The notes beneath the pieces were generated by a model. The model had not been told where the DNA came from, did not search any database, and saw only the letters and a list, made by a program, of their open reading frames with translations. A DNA stretch of 64,000 nucleotides from Providencia stuartii (GTDB lineage: Bacteria; Pseudomonadota; Gammaproteobacteria; Enterobacterales; Enterobacteriaceae). The stretch is from assembly GCF_029277985.1 (NCBI RefSeq), contig NZ_CP119546.1, positions 2,728,001-2,792,000 of the forward strand, written 5' to 3'. Shown in pieces: positions 1 through 9,568 of this stretch; positions within the stretch are counted from its first letter, which is position 1; each line of letters begins with the position of its first letter. The position numbers and the translations under genes were made by a program.

Positions 1-735
1 GTTATTCATCTACAACGATTTCTGATGATCACACCATAGAGTGAGTCTTATAGTCTCACTCTATTTTACTTAATTGATGGATTTTTAGCTTTTCTGTATG
101 TTACACAGCCTAATGTGGTTCGTTTAAAATAGCTGGTATATGTTAAAACTTAAATTAATCAAGATATTATAAGAGTAAAAATGGGTTGTTTAGATTCACT
201 TTAAACGTTCTCAATACTGAAAGATGAAAAATCGTTTAAAATAATCATCATTTATACTGCCCCAAAGTAACACCACATAAATAACCTTTATTTTAAAGTT
301 ATTTTTGTTTGTCAGATTACAATATTCTAAATAAAGATCTAAAAGGAATATAACCGCTAAAACATGTCACATCGTTTGATGGATAACATAACGCATCAAC
401 CACAGCGCTTTGAAGGTACAGAAAATACGGTCAATGTCGCCCTACATGCTGAAAAATTAACATGAAATTTTTACACTTTATGCAACCCCGTAGCGGTTCT
501 CAATAAAGTTGAGCGACAGATATTACCTAGTTGAGTATCTTCTTTTATCGTAAAAAGTTATCTCTTTTCTAGCCGTTTCTCGACCATAAAAAGCCTTCGG
601 TTTACTCGCATAATTAAGATATAAGGTTACAAATATTTACCTATTTTATTTCACTGTCATTAAAGGTAGATGTTATATTATGAGTAATAGGAAAACAAAC
701 ACCTCTGCTATAGTAATAATTTTTAAGGGAATATA
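1..735. other. Gene-poor left edge
   Basis: AT-rich sequence with stop codons in all frames and no long reading frame. The only candidate is a 33-codon frame at 364-465 (starting MSHRLMDNI), which has no clear Shine-Dalgarno sequence or recognisable family; I do not call it. The promoter of the next gene probably lies in the last 100 bases, but I cannot place it firmly. Confidence 0.5.
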
Positions 736-1167
736 ATGAAAAAATATTTACTACCCATTAGCCTCTTCATCAATCTCGTTTTACTTATCGCTATTATCGT
801 GATGGCAACACTATTTTTTAACTTAAAAGGCAAAATTGATACAACGGTTGCACAAATAAAAAATGGTCAATATGCTGAATTAATTAAAGATAATACAGCC
901 AAATTAATTCCTGAGGGGCTAAAGCGCATCGATACAATTCAACCTGGCCAAAGTCAGTGTGCCTATTTCTACCAAAATATAGACTCAATAACTGAATATT
1001 TAACAGCAAACCCAACAATTGCTGGTGCTGAGACCTATATTAAACAATTAAATAATTTAAAAAAATCAGCAGAAAAAGCCCCTTCTGCACTCAAAGAAAC
1101 AGCGTGTGAAAAAGGTGTTTCAACGATTAATTATATCAGTGAAAAAATATCTACAGTGACAGATTGA
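736..1167 (+). CDS. Membrane-anchored hypothetical protein
   Basis: A 143-residue protein. Residues 6-30 form one strongly hydrophobic segment (MKKYLLPISLFINLVLLIAI), followed by a charged, mostly helical region, so it is probably an inner-membrane anchor with a periplasmic tail. Two cysteines, in SQCAYFY and TACEKG, lie far apart and could form a disulfide if periplasmic. The start is preceded by AAGGGA at a normal distance. I do not recognise the family. It stands alone and is followed by a clear terminator. Small exported proteins of this kind are common in Morganellaceae accessory regions. Confidence 0.7.
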   Translation: MKKYLLPISLFINLVLLIAIIVMATLFFNLKGKIDTTVAQIKNGQYAELIKDNTAKLIPEGLKRIDTIQPGQSQCAYFYQNIDSITEYLTANPTIAGAETYIKQLNNLKKSAEKAPSALKETACEKGVSTINYISEKISTVTD

Positions 1168-1232
1168 TGACTCTAGCTCTTTACTATTAGTATCAGAGAT
1201 CTAAATTCAACCTCAAATAGCGCCAGACGATT

Positions 1233-1270
1233 AAAGCCAACAGGGGGAGCACCCGCTGATTGGCTTTTTT
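1233..1270 (+). terminator. Rho-independent terminator
   Basis: AAAGCCAA pairs with TTGGCTTT across a loop that itself contains a GGG/CCC pairing, and is followed by six T. It ends the transcript of the upstream membrane-anchored gene. Confidence 0.75.
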
Positions 1271-1492
1271 GTACCGCAATAGGCTCTGCATTATCAATGC
1301 CATTGTATCGCTCTTCTCAGCAAAACCCACATTAAACAATCCGCTATCTTCACCACCCCATATCGAATTAAAAATTCACAATCAATTCATATGTAAAATA
1401 AGTTAAATTTGTTATAGGGCCGATTGACCTTAACCTTAGGGGAAGCTTTATGGTTACTTCCGTTTAATCTATCATTTCATAAGGACATTACC

Positions 1493-1858
1493 ATGAAAAA
1501 AATACTTCCTATCGCCACACTTATTGCCGCTAGCGTTTCATTGAGTGCTTTCGCTAACTCAGGTCATTCAATGCATATGTCTTCTTCAACAACAAATGAA
1601 ATGCAGAAGGAGTTAAACCAATCTATGGATAAAATGCATTCAGATATGGCCAAAAGCATGAATGAACAAAATGCAGATGTCGCCTTTGCTCAAGGCATGA
1701 TCGCTCACCATTTAGGGGCAATAGAGATGGCTAAAATTGAACTAAAATATGGTACAGATCCTGAAATGAAAAAACTCGCAGAACAAATCATTAATGCCCA
1801 AGGCCCAGAAATAGAGCAAATGCAAAAGTGGTTAGAAAAAAATAAAGATGAAAAGTAA
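1493..1858 (+). CDS. DUF305 family exported protein
   Basis: A 121-residue exported protein with an N-terminal signal peptide (MKKILPIATLIAASVSLSAF, cleavage near AFA-NS). The mature part has a His/Met-rich start (HSMHMSSS) and then the DUF305 core with the signature QGMIAHHLGAIEMAK. DUF305 proteins are helical, ferritin-like domains found in the periplasm and often linked to copper or silver handling (CopM is the studied example); metal binding here is inferred from the HH and Met residues. The start at 1493 is preferred over an upstream ATG at 1424 because AAGGA precedes it at good spacing and it gives a clean signal peptide. The gene is monocistronic. Confidence 0.85.
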   Translation: MKKILPIATLIAASVSLSAFANSGHSMHMSSSTTNEMQKELNQSMDKMHSDMAKSMNEQNADVAFAQGMIAHHLGAIEMAKIELKYGTDPEMKKLAEQIINAQGPEIEQMQKWLEKNKDEK

Positions 1859-2035
1859 TAGACATTATCTTTATCACTAAGAGTCCAATAAGCGAGTATT
1901 AATCGTAGTATCCATTTAAGAGTGTTTATCTAAAAAACCAATAGTGGCTATTTATCTCTCGCTTTAATTAGATTTCTGCGTGTTTAATCACTGAGTCACC
2001 AAGACGTATGCCTAAGGCATATTGAAAACAATAAA

Positions 2036-2069
2036 GCCCCCATTTAATTTATCTAAATTAAACGGGGGC
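2036..2069. terminator. Bidirectional terminator hairpin
   Basis: GCCCCC and GGGGGC enclose A/T-rich complementary arms. It lies between the convergent DUF305 and CigR-like genes and probably serves the minus-strand gene. Confidence 0.65.
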
Positions 2070-2112
2070 CATAAAATAATTATTGAATCGCTAACCCACT
2101 ATTTAAAGTTAA

Positions 2113-2586
2113 CTAATCAAAAACATCATTAATAATTGTAGTCACGATTGCTGTACTCAACGCTATTAATACTAAGTCATTACCTACAATATTCCATTCA
2201 TATCCTGGATAATGTGGCAATTGAAGTAGCATGGATTGAGGAACGGCTTTCTTAGCAATTCCCGGAGGCAATGGTTTACCTCTTGCGAAATTTTTGGCGA
2301 TACCCGGCGGTAAGGCATTATAACCTGTAATACCACTATCTAAAGCCAATGCTCTCGCTTCATTGTATGTCAACGCCACTGATAAGGTATTATTTTTATC
2401 TGAAGAAGCATCATGCCTTTTATCTTTACCGTTCCCCTGATTACTCTTATTTCCTTTATTTTTAGGGTGCTCTTTATTTTGTCCATGACCTTGGCCACCA
2501 TTTGGCTCCGCGTAAGAGACGTACGGCGCTAATGATAAGCTTGTCGCTAAAATCAATAGGCCTGACAATTTAGTCATTTTATTCAT
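2113..2586 (-). CDS. CigR/RcnB-like exported protein
   Basis: A 157-residue protein with a signal peptide (MNKMTKLSGLLILATSLSLA), then a low-complexity Gly/His/Lys/Asn linker, then a conserved tail with two LPPGIAK motifs. The LPPGIAKNxARGKPLPPGIAK arrangement is the signature of the anti-virulence regulator CigR family, related to RcnB periplasmic proteins; Salmonella CigR is a membrane-associated negative regulator of MgtC action. The C-terminus ends in a hydrophobic segment (NDLVLIALSTAIVTTII), consistent with membrane insertion. I chose the internal ATG because the longer frame adds 13 residues before an otherwise normal signal peptide. Family is fairly sure; its role in this organism is unknown. 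Confidence 0.8.
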   Translation of the reverse strand: MNKMTKLSGLLILATSLSLAPYVSYAEPNGGQGHGQNKEHPKNKGNKSNQGNGKDKRHDASSDKNNTLSVALTYNEARALALDSGITGYNALPPGIAKNFARGKPLPPGIAKKAVPQSMLLQLPHYPGYEWNIVGNDLVLIALSTAIVTTIINDVFD

Positions 2587-2904
2587 GATGATACCCTCAT
2601 TGACGCTGTAGCATCCAAAATACACCTCAATAGACCTTGCCTCTATAGGTAATATTCCTAGAATAAAGCCCTAATTAAAGAATATTATCATCCATAACCC
2701 TGACATAGCACATTAATGCAGTCATTTACTCTAAAATCGGCAGCTAACTAAGACAGATTTATAAAGTGAATATATCAATAAGACTAACAATATCATTTTG
2801 TGCTGATTACGTTAGCCTATTACCCTACAATTGACACCCCCTAATTTAGTCACATAAAACCAGACTAATCTTGTTATAATATCTTTAACAAAGACTAACG
2901 CGCT

Positions 2905-3687
2905 TTAAATATCATTTTTAGAAATCGTAATGAAAGCCATACTTAATTTATTATTTAATGTCCCTAAGCAACGTGCATAAATTGGAATAAGTGTTGGATT
3001 TTCTAATTGTAGTATAATGTTTGAATAAGTCTCACCTCGCTGAATAGGCTCTTGCACTCGCACGGTGCCACTGCTTATGACATCCTGACAAGCAAATTCG
3101 ATAACTGTTCCATCCATAATAGCGTCATTACTTGCCGCTTCTTCTTTACTGAAGATATAGGCGTGACTATAGATTTGATTCATTAATATCGCTTTTTCTG
3201 GTAGAACTCTCTCCACCGTATTTTTCTGGGATAGAAATTTTTCAAACGAATCATCTAACCAATCATGATAAACTGCGGTTACTTGCATATCATATAAGTT
3301 TAATAATTCGTTCACTTCCTCAATAACTAATGACATAAGTTGCTGAAAATCTTCGTCATCCAGCATTTCTTTTGGTAGATGTTTACCGTGAAAGTAGATT
3401 TGGACAGAGTTATGACCTGATTGCCTTGCAACTAAAATTGATTCTCTAAGTTTTTGAGTAGGTCCATCAGCCATATTAACAACTAGGATGATACTTTCTT
3501 GGCTAAATGCCTGTTTAACATCTTGAATTAGCGAATTACTAACTTTAGGTGCCACAAATTTTTTGTTCGGGAACGCATTAACTAAATTGTAGCGGTAATC
3601 ATCCCCAAGAAGCATAACAGAATTGACAGATGAAAATGCTAAGGATGAAAATAACAATCCTCCTAAGAATACAACGAACACCTTCAT
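2905..3687 (-). CDS. Exported EF-Tu-like protein without P-loop
   Basis: About 260 residues with an N-terminal signal peptide (MKVFVVFLGGLLFSSLAFSS). The body resembles elongation factor Tu in order. IILVVNMADGPTQKLRESIL corresponds to the EF-Tu segment ILVVAATDGPMPQTREHIL. The stretch DDEDFQQLMSLVIEEVNELL parallels the EF-Tu DDEELLELVEMEVRELL region. AYIFSKEE near residue 185 parallels VYILSKDE at the start of domain 3, and a domain 3-like tail follows. The GHVDHGKT P-loop is missing, the NKxD motif is not evident (FHGKHLP stands in its place), and domain 2 is largely missing, so GTPase or tRNA-delivery activity is very unlikely. ATG at 3687 is preferred to an upstream TTG. The EF-Tu relation is my reading of the motifs and is not proven. 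Confidence 0.6.
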   Translation of the reverse strand: MKVFVVFLGGLLFSSLAFSSVNSVMLLGDDYRYNLVNAFPNKKFVAPKVSNSLIQDVKQAFSQESIILVVNMADGPTQKLRESILVARQSGHNSVQIYFHGKHLPKEMLDDEDFQQLMSLVIEEVNELLNLYDMQVTAVYHDWLDDSFEKFLSQKNTVERVLPEKAILMNQIYSHAYIFSKEEAASNDAIMDGTVIEFACQDVISSGTVRVQEPIQRGETYSNIILQLENPTLIPIYARCLGTLNNKLSMAFITISKNDI

Positions 3688-4022
3688 GGAAACCAACACC
3701 TATGACGAGATAATCTCTACAGTTTCTTTGATATCATGCTCTGCTACAGAAACTGCCCCCACCACTATATACTAACAATATAAACGAAAGAGTAAATCGT
3801 GATAACCGTTTATTTCATCAAGGATTTCGTCTCCTCTGATCATATATTGCTCTTAATATACAAAACACTTTAAAAGTGTAAATTAAATTATCTTTTTTAT
3901 TTATATTACCTTATCAATAACATTGTCTTTCATTCACTAAAATAGTTCAAAACAGTACATTCCATTCAGTATTTGGTAACATATTCTTGTTATGCAATTA
4001 ATTAAAACTACTGTACTATACT

Positions 4023-4123
4023 TATCACATTCTCCCCCTACGAGAGAATGCATTGATTACTGGATTTTCCCTGTAATGCTGATTTTAAGCTTCGCCCCAA
4101 TATATCTTGGGGCTATTTTTTAC
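4023..4123 (+). ncRNA. Candidate intergenic small RNA
   Basis: A compact structured segment in a 700-base gap. Three hairpins follow one another: CATTCTC/GAGAATG (4028-4050), a longer one with arms GCATT and GTAATGC (4050-4079), and GCCCCAA/TTGGGGC (4094-4113) followed by TATTTTTT. The last is a classic intrinsic terminator, yet no plus-strand gene precedes it. TATACT at 4017-4022 could be the -10 box; the -35 is weak. It does not match an enterobacterial sRNA I can recall. The rest of the 3700-4400 gap shows no gene. Confidence 0.35.
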
Positions 4124-4405
4124 TATTTATATCAATAGCAATGTTATTTAGCGAATATTTACAAATACGCTAAACATTATCTAAATCATAACAACTAAAA
4201 CGTAAATTTGACTATTATTAAATAATATCATTCTATTTATTAGGTTACGTATTTGATGTGCAGTATTATTTACTGCTCTATTGATAGATTCTTTTTATAT
4301 ATTATCTTCAGCTTTAACTATTAATGGGATGATATCTCACAAACAACACTAGCGACTATAAATTCCCATTTTTATGATGATGGTATATTTCACTTATTTA
4401 AAACA

Positions 4406-5333
4406 CCAACAAGCTACCTATACGGCAGTGAACACTCAGGATTCATAAACAACCCAATCATAGTATTTCTAAGCTGACTATACGGCAGTGAACACGAAGC
4501 CATAAGCAATATTGTTAAAGTTATTTTTCTAAGCTGCCTATACGGCAGTGAACTAAACACTTGTCCGTTTTCAACGAAAAATACCTTTCTAAGCTGCCTA
4601 TACGGCAGTGAACATTTGAGTTACCCACCGATTAAAAAAATCGCATTTCTAAGCTGCCTATACGGCAGTGAACGCCATGGCCATTGCCGCAGTGTTGCGC
4701 CGACTTTTCTAAGCTGCCTATACGGCAGTGAACATCGTGTACTACTGGGCGCAAAAATGGAACTGTTTCTAAGCTGCCTATACGGCAGTGAACCATTGGC
4801 GATGGGTGGTGCTGCGATGGCTCTTTTTCTAAGCTGCCTATACGGCAGTGAACTTTTCTTAGGATCCGCGCATCAGCAGAACTCTTTTCTAAGCTGCCTA
4901 TACGGCAGTGAACACAAAAACAGAACTCGCAACTATCAACATGATTTTCTAAGCTGCCTATACGGCAGTGAACTTTAATATACTCGCCTATATATCTTTT
5001 TGCTCTTTCTAAGCTGCCTATACGGCAGTGAACCCATGAACAGCTCAACGCGAAGTTTGATAGCATTTCTAAGCTGCCTATACGGCAGTGAACGTACTAC
5101 AACTGAACGGTGCCAGGAAAACCTGTTTCTAAGCTGCCTATACGGCAGTGAACGCTATAAAGAAATTATCAAATCGGCATTCGATTTTCTAAGCTGCCTA
5201 TACGGCAGTGAACGAACAAAAGTTACGATCAACATGCAGATAGAGTTTCTAAGCTGCCTATACGGCAGTGAACATAAGAAGCGTTTCACCTCCTCCGTTG
5301 GTGCATTTCTAAGCTGCCTATACGGCAGTGAAC
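4406..5333 (-). CRISPR. CRISPR array 1, subtype I-F, 16 repeats
   Basis: Sixteen 28-bp repeats at an exact 60-bp period, with fifteen 32-bp spacers. Read on the minus strand the repeat begins GTTCACTGCCGTATAGGCAG and ends CTTAGAAA; its palindromic CTGCC/GGCAG stem is the Cas6f hairpin. The leader-distal repeat (4406-4433) is degenerate at one end and the next (4466-4493) has one substitution; the remaining fourteen look identical. Repeat decay marks the low-coordinate end as the trailer, so the leader is on the cas side. Spacers are all different and 32 bp long, as expected for I-F. I compared them by eye with the prophages in this window and saw no match. Confidence 0.98.
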
Positions 5334-5463
5334 GCGAGCTTATCAAATAAAAAATAAGTTACAACAAACAGTTAGTGATATTTTAGAGAAAATACCTTCT
5401 TTTTTACCGTTAATTGTAACTCATTGTTTTATAATTTTATTTTTAAAGAGCAAAATAATAAGG
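5334..5463 (-). promoter_or_regulatory. Leader of CRISPR array 1
   Basis: A 130-bp A/T-rich gap between the first repeat and the cas6f stop codon, on the side of the undamaged repeats. It should contain the array promoter and the site recognised during spacer acquisition. It shares the phrase AAAATACCTT with the leaders of arrays 2 and 3, at a comparable distance from the repeats. Confidence 0.75.
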
Positions 5464-6105
5464 TTAAAAATGAGGAACTGTCGCTAACTCAACATCTCTT
5501 CCGACTTGCTGACTTAATCCATAACAGTTAAACCCACCTAATTGTGCTTTTCCCGCAGAAATACAGCGAATAAATAACGGAAACGGGCGATGAATTGCTC
5601 CTTCATATTTAGATTTACTCTGTTGACTCTCCATCCAGATAAAAGGCAATCGGCTAAATTCATTAACCTGATTTTTCCTCAACACATGTAAGCAAACTTC
5701 CGCAGGCTGCCCCGATTTTATTGAGAGAAATTGCGCTTTCTTTTGTATATCCAGTTCAGTCCGTTTTTTACCTTTCACATGTTGTCGTACATAACTGACT
5801 GGTATGGCATTTTCCGGTACTGTCAGAATCGACTTAACATGCACATAATCAGATAACCGTGCTAGCCAATGATTGACATTGAGCTGGGCAAGCATAGCTT
5901 CTGTATTTGCCATCAATCGTATCTTTTTACCTAAACGGAACCCGACACTCCCATATTCAGGAAAAGCAACAGCAACCTCACTATGACCCGTTTCAGACTT
6001 ATTTTCTACCAATGCGATATGTATTTGTTGGTAAACCCTTTGCCATAGAAAGTCCAACGGTATCGTCGAATCAGGTAGTAGTGTAATCTCCTGATAATAG
6101 TTCAT
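5464..6105 (-). CDS. cas6f: Cas6f (Csy4) crRNA endoribonuclease
   Basis: A 213-residue protein beginning MNYYQEITLLPDSTIPLDFL, typical of Cas6f. Cas6f binds the hairpin of the I-F repeat, cleaves pre-crRNA at its base and stays bound to the 3' end of the crRNA in the Csy complex. The N-terminal ferredoxin-like half and an Arg/Lys-rich helix region (KGKKRTELDIQKKAQFL) are visible. It is slightly longer than the 185-190 residues of Pseudomonas Csy4. It is the last gene of the operon, 8 bp after csy3 and next to array 1, the usual I-F order. Confidence 0.93.
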   Translation of the reverse strand: MNYYQEITLLPDSTIPLDFLWQRVYQQIHIALVENKSETGHSEVAVAFPEYGSVGFRLGKKIRLMANTEAMLAQLNVNHWLARLSDYVHVKSILTVPENAIPVSYVRQHVKGKKRTELDIQKKAQFLSIKSGQPAEVCLHVLRKNQVNEFSRLPFIWMESQQSKSKYEGAIHRPFPLFIRCISAGKAQLGGFNCYGLSQQVGRDVELATVPHF

Positions 6106-6113
6106 AGTTCACC

Positions 6114-7139
6114 TTATTTGTCACTTTCGCCAAAGACACCACCACGCACTAATACCGCCATAACATAGTGTTCATCTTCAATGCGTGCCAACTTTTCACC
6201 ACGAGCCCATTTATCAAAATGAGTATAAAAATCTTGTTTTGCTCCTGGTGTTCGATAAGCTCGACCAAGATTAGTCACCGCTCCATAAGGTTCAATAGCG
6301 ATAGCACCACCACTATTCACGTCATCATGATAATCGGGATACCAAGTATCAATGGAACGTAATGCATTACCTATCTTTTGTGAGTGCATTGCGGCATGCC
6401 CATTCACATGGTAAAGAATTTTACTTTTACTCCCTTTACCTTTATCTAATACCAACTCTTCACTGGGATAAACTTCTTGAGATTGGCCTAACAGAGTATA
6501 AGTTGTTATTTCAAGAAGTAATGCTCCCTCACTGTTTGCTAAGGCAGCAGCAATTTTAGCGCCGAGTTCATTCACCTTTTCATCTTGCTGGTCAAAGCTA
6601 CGAATGCTGTATTGCGTTGCATCAAAAGTCCATTGTTGCTCGAGACCTTCACTCAAGATTTTTACCTCAACCTCTATTTTTTCAGCGCCGACTCGGTTGC
6701 GCCATAAAAAACGTGCATTCGCAATATTATGGGCATAGCGGCGGCCAAGTTCACGGAAGCCTTCTTTTTCAATATATTCTTTTGCCGCTTTTGTGTAGCT
6801 TTCTTTAAACAGTGCGTTATTACAAGCGGATGGCGTTTCTACCCCACCTAAGATTTTCAAGGTGAATTGATGTTTTAAGGTATCTTGCTGTGTACCTAAT
6901 GCACAAGCATCGACTGTTTGTAAGTTCGCCTTTTCAACTTCAGCATTTAATTTTAGCGGATCGTTTTTGACAGGGCCTTTGAGACGATTTGAGATTGTTC
7001 CTCGGACCGATTTTTCTTGCAAAGCAAGCGGTATACACTCTGTTCTATTTTTCCAACTCGTACCATAAAAATACCCGTCCGATGGAACCAATTTTTTTTC
7101 AAATGCCAATACGGATGCTACATCATTATTCTTTGCCAT
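6114..7139 (-). CDS. csy3: Csy3 (Cas7f) Csy-complex backbone
   Basis: A 341-residue Cas7f protein. Six copies form the helical backbone of the I-F surveillance complex and hold the spacer part of the crRNA. Recognisable family blocks include LAFEKKLVPSDGYFYGTSW at the N-terminus, LGRRYAHNIANARFLWRNR in the middle, and the C-terminal YGAVTNLGRAYRTPGAKQDF. Length matches the family. It lies two bases from csy2 and eight from cas6f, so the set is certainly cotranscribed. Confidence 0.95.
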   Translation of the reverse strand: MAKNNDVASVLAFEKKLVPSDGYFYGTSWKNRTECIPLALQEKSVRGTISNRLKGPVKNDPLKLNAEVEKANLQTVDACALGTQQDTLKHQFTLKILGGVETPSACNNALFKESYTKAAKEYIEKEGFRELGRRYAHNIANARFLWRNRVGAEKIEVEVKILSEGLEQQWTFDATQYSIRSFDQQDEKVNELGAKIAAALANSEGALLLEITTYTLLGQSQEVYPSEELVLDKGKGSKSKILYHVNGHAAMHSQKIGNALRSIDTWYPDYHDDVNSGGAIAIEPYGAVTNLGRAYRTPGAKQDFYTHFDKWARGEKLARIEDEHYVMAVLVRGGVFGESDK

Positions 7140-7141
7140 TT

Positions 7142-8089
7142 TTACTCTCCGCGCGTAAAATATTGAGATTCAACTTGTTGACATAAATAGAGATTATTTT
7201 CTAAATCAGTGTGATATTCCCACAGCATTTCATTTAGATGGCCAATTTTGTTTACCATGACAAATTGTCCTAGCGTTACAACGCTTTCTGCAAACCGATG
7301 GGGAACATTGGGGTCACGCTGATTTTTAGCGATGCCTAAAGAGGAAATACCTTGATAACCCGTCGCGATGGGAACAATCCAACCATTCGTTTTACGTTGT
7401 GTTTTCCATTCAAACGACTTATCTTTTGATTCGTTTTTACTTTCTATTTCAATACATTGGTTATTAACTGTCACATAATCCAATAGTGCATCCATTGCAT
7501 CTTGCCCCTCCTCCATTGAAGCCACCATTAAATCCCTACGTTCAACCAAGGCATAACCAGGCATTAAGCTATTGAGTAATTTACGCTTATAACTACCGTC
7601 CCTATCATTGGCAGGTAAATAATATATTTCAGGCTTTTTAGCCGATAAAATATCTCCACCCGCTAACTTCATAGTAGAAAGAATTTCAGTAACACGATGT
7701 ACATTGGCGGTATCTAATAACACGTCACCTTGCTCGTTATCAGTATCAGAAAAGTGAATCACCAATGAAACATCTAAATGGCAGCGCGCTTCTTCAATAA
7801 ATGCAGAGCGATTACCCTCTTTATCCAGAGGATTACCCGTTCCTATAATTGAATTCACAAAGTCATCACGACCACGATATGTCTGTAAATTACACTCGTG
7901 ACTAATCACAGCGATTGATTCAAACTCTAACGCCGAAAAACCAATTTTTCTTAATTTAAGTTCCAATGCATGCATAAACCCTAGCCACGCAGTCATTGCA
8001 GGAAATCCGATTGTAAATGGGCTTGATAATGCGTTGGCATTGTGCACTTTCAAATGTGGGAGCTTCAGTAAATTCATTGGCTTGCTCAT
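7142..8089 (-). CDS. csy2: Csy2 (Cas5f) crRNA 5'-handle binding subunit
   Basis: A 315-residue Cas5f protein. With Csy1 it caps the 5' handle of the crRNA and recognises the GG/CC PAM side of the target. The N-terminal LKLPHLKVHNANALSSPFTI and ITHECNL-type block (AVISHECNLQTYRGRDDF), and a C-terminal GYQGISSLG segment, are family hallmarks. It overlaps csy1 by four bases (ATGA), indicating translational coupling. Confidence 0.94.
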   Translation of the reverse strand: MSKPMNLLKLPHLKVHNANALSSPFTIGFPAMTAWLGFMHALELKLRKIGFSALEFESIAVISHECNLQTYRGRDDFVNSIIGTGNPLDKEGNRSAFIEEARCHLDVSLVIHFSDTDNEQGDVLLDTANVHRVTEILSTMKLAGGDILSAKKPEIYYLPANDRDGSYKRKLLNSLMPGYALVERRDLMVASMEEGQDAMDALLDYVTVNNQCIEIESKNESKDKSFEWKTQRKTNGWIVPIATGYQGISSLGIAKNQRDPNVPHRFAESVVTLGQFVMVNKIGHLNEMLWEYHTDLENNLYLCQQVESQYFTRGE

Positions 8090-9357
8090 CTCAGCAGCTC
8101 CTTATTTTTCGCAACAAGATCCTTAATGAAATTAAACTCATCATTACCTAAGAATAATGCTTTCTTGCCATTAACAGCCTTATAGCCTGCTATAAATTGA
8201 CGAGCGATTTCAGGAATTAATATTTCAAGCCAATCCTCCATATTATTTCGTTGCTCTTCAGTATCAGGGAATAGCCAGATTTGTTGGTACTTCGCAATAT
8301 TCACAGGAAGAACGACTTTTTCTTGTTCTAATATACGGCGAATTTTCCACATCATGACGATGATATAATCCACATATTCTTGAATGCGGTTATCACGATA
8401 TTCAGCAAAGTCGCTATTTCTTTTTTCTTTAGGAAGTGTGATTAATCCGTGAAATGCTTGAAATGTTTCCTTGCTATGCCATGGGTTTATCACATCAGTA
8501 AAGAAATTAGTTTTAGGCAAGCGCGTTTCGCGAATATTTAATACCGGAGGCAAAGAAGGCAATAGATGCGCTTTCCCTGCATTTTGGTTATTTAAAACGG
8601 AAATATTTTGTGGCTTAGTACCGCCAAAGCCGATCGTGGTGATCCCATAGATTTCTTTGAAGCCAATCTCACTATATTCCCTTTTACGTTTTAATTCCCG
8701 CAGCTCCTTGGTTTGCTCTGAAAAACGAATATCATCAATACGACGACGCATTTCAAATAATAATCCAGAAGGCGTCAAAGGTGAAAGTAGATGGTAATCA
8801 TCTTCATCCGTCCAAACAGGAAAATAAACCTGTTTAATTTTTGAACTTGTCACGACTGAATCATCTGCTGCACTCATTGCTAAAAAACCTTCTCTTAATT
8901 GTTCGTAAGGCATCCCCTCGAAAGTAAGCAACGATTTAGCAAGTGAAGTTTCTGCTTCAATATGTGCCAACAGTGTTTTTCCATCATACATTTGTAAGGT
9001 CAAGAACTTATAAACATCTAATGCAGCAGCATTGCCTAATGCATCGGGTTCGACTTCCACATTACCGGAACGTAAAAAACCGTCATTAGCGGCCTTTGCA
9101 TTAGCAATGATTGCACTCACAGAGCCATTTTTGTTTTTACGGGCGCTTGGATGGCTGAAAGTACAAGGATGAGTCGAAAGTGATATCTGTCCAGCACGTT
9201 TTGCAGCATTTGGTAACCACTGTGATAGCGCAAATACCTCCTCACACTTCTGCTTTATTTGACTAACCTCATCCTCACTCATTGATGCCTTTAAAGTCTT
9301 TTTAAGCCAACCTTCTTTACGTTCTTCAAAAAAGGCCTCTATTGCTGGATCTAACAT
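8086..9357 (-). CDS. csy1: Csy1 (Cas8f) large subunit
   Basis: A 423-residue Cas8f protein, the large subunit of the I-F Csy complex that contacts the PAM and recruits Cas2-3. Family blocks include THPCTFSHPSARKN near residue 60, GFGGTKPQNISVLNNQNAGK near 250, and PPVLNIRETRLPKTNFF after it. It is the first gene after a 211-bp gap following cas2-3, so the csy1-csy2-csy3-cas6f set may have its own promoter, as in other I-F loci. Confidence 0.94.
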   Translation of the reverse strand: MLDPAIEAFFEERKEGWLKKTLKASMSEDEVSQIKQKCEEVFALSQWLPNAAKRAGQISLSTHPCTFSHPSARKNKNGSVSAIIANAKAANDGFLRSGNVEVEPDALGNAAALDVYKFLTLQMYDGKTLLAHIEAETSLAKSLLTFEGMPYEQLREGFLAMSAADDSVVTSSKIKQVYFPVWTDEDDYHLLSPLTPSGLLFEMRRRIDDIRFSEQTKELRELKRKREYSEIGFKEIYGITTIGFGGTKPQNISVLNNQNAGKAHLLPSLPPVLNIRETRLPKTNFFTDVINPWHSKETFQAFHGLITLPKEKRNSDFAEYRDNRIQEYVDYIIVMMWKIRRILEQEKVVLPVNIAKYQQIWLFPDTEEQRNNMEDWLEILIPEIARQFIAGYKAVNGKKALFLGNDEFNFIKDLVAKNKELLR

Positions 9358-9568
9358 ATCTAGGGTCCTTGTGACTAAACTTATACATTAATCTAGCTGA
9401 ACAAAATATTGACTCTTCATACCACAAATAACATAACCACCATGGTTTTCATCTATCTACATCGAATAATTTCATTCAGTTAAATGTAATTATTTATCAT
9501 CTATATAACGCTTTTAGATTTACATCACCGTCCAACATCGAATGATCAAAAGGTATCTTTTATCTTCA
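9358..9568 (-). promoter_or_regulatory. Gap between cas2-3 and csy1
   Basis: A 211-bp non-coding, A/T-rich gap inside an otherwise tightly packed operon. It is the only place for a separate promoter of the interference genes. I cannot assign -35 and -10 boxes with confidence. Confidence 0.4.

Noticed and set aside
4406..5333. Self-targeting spacers against the prophages in this window
   Set aside because: Comparison by eye of the array spacers with the three elements gave no convincing match; a computed search would be decisive.
4616..5350. Reading frames over the CRISPR array (both strands), with repeated peptides such as FLSCLYGSE or VHCRIGSLE
   Set aside because: They are translations of the 60-bp CRISPR period and not genes.
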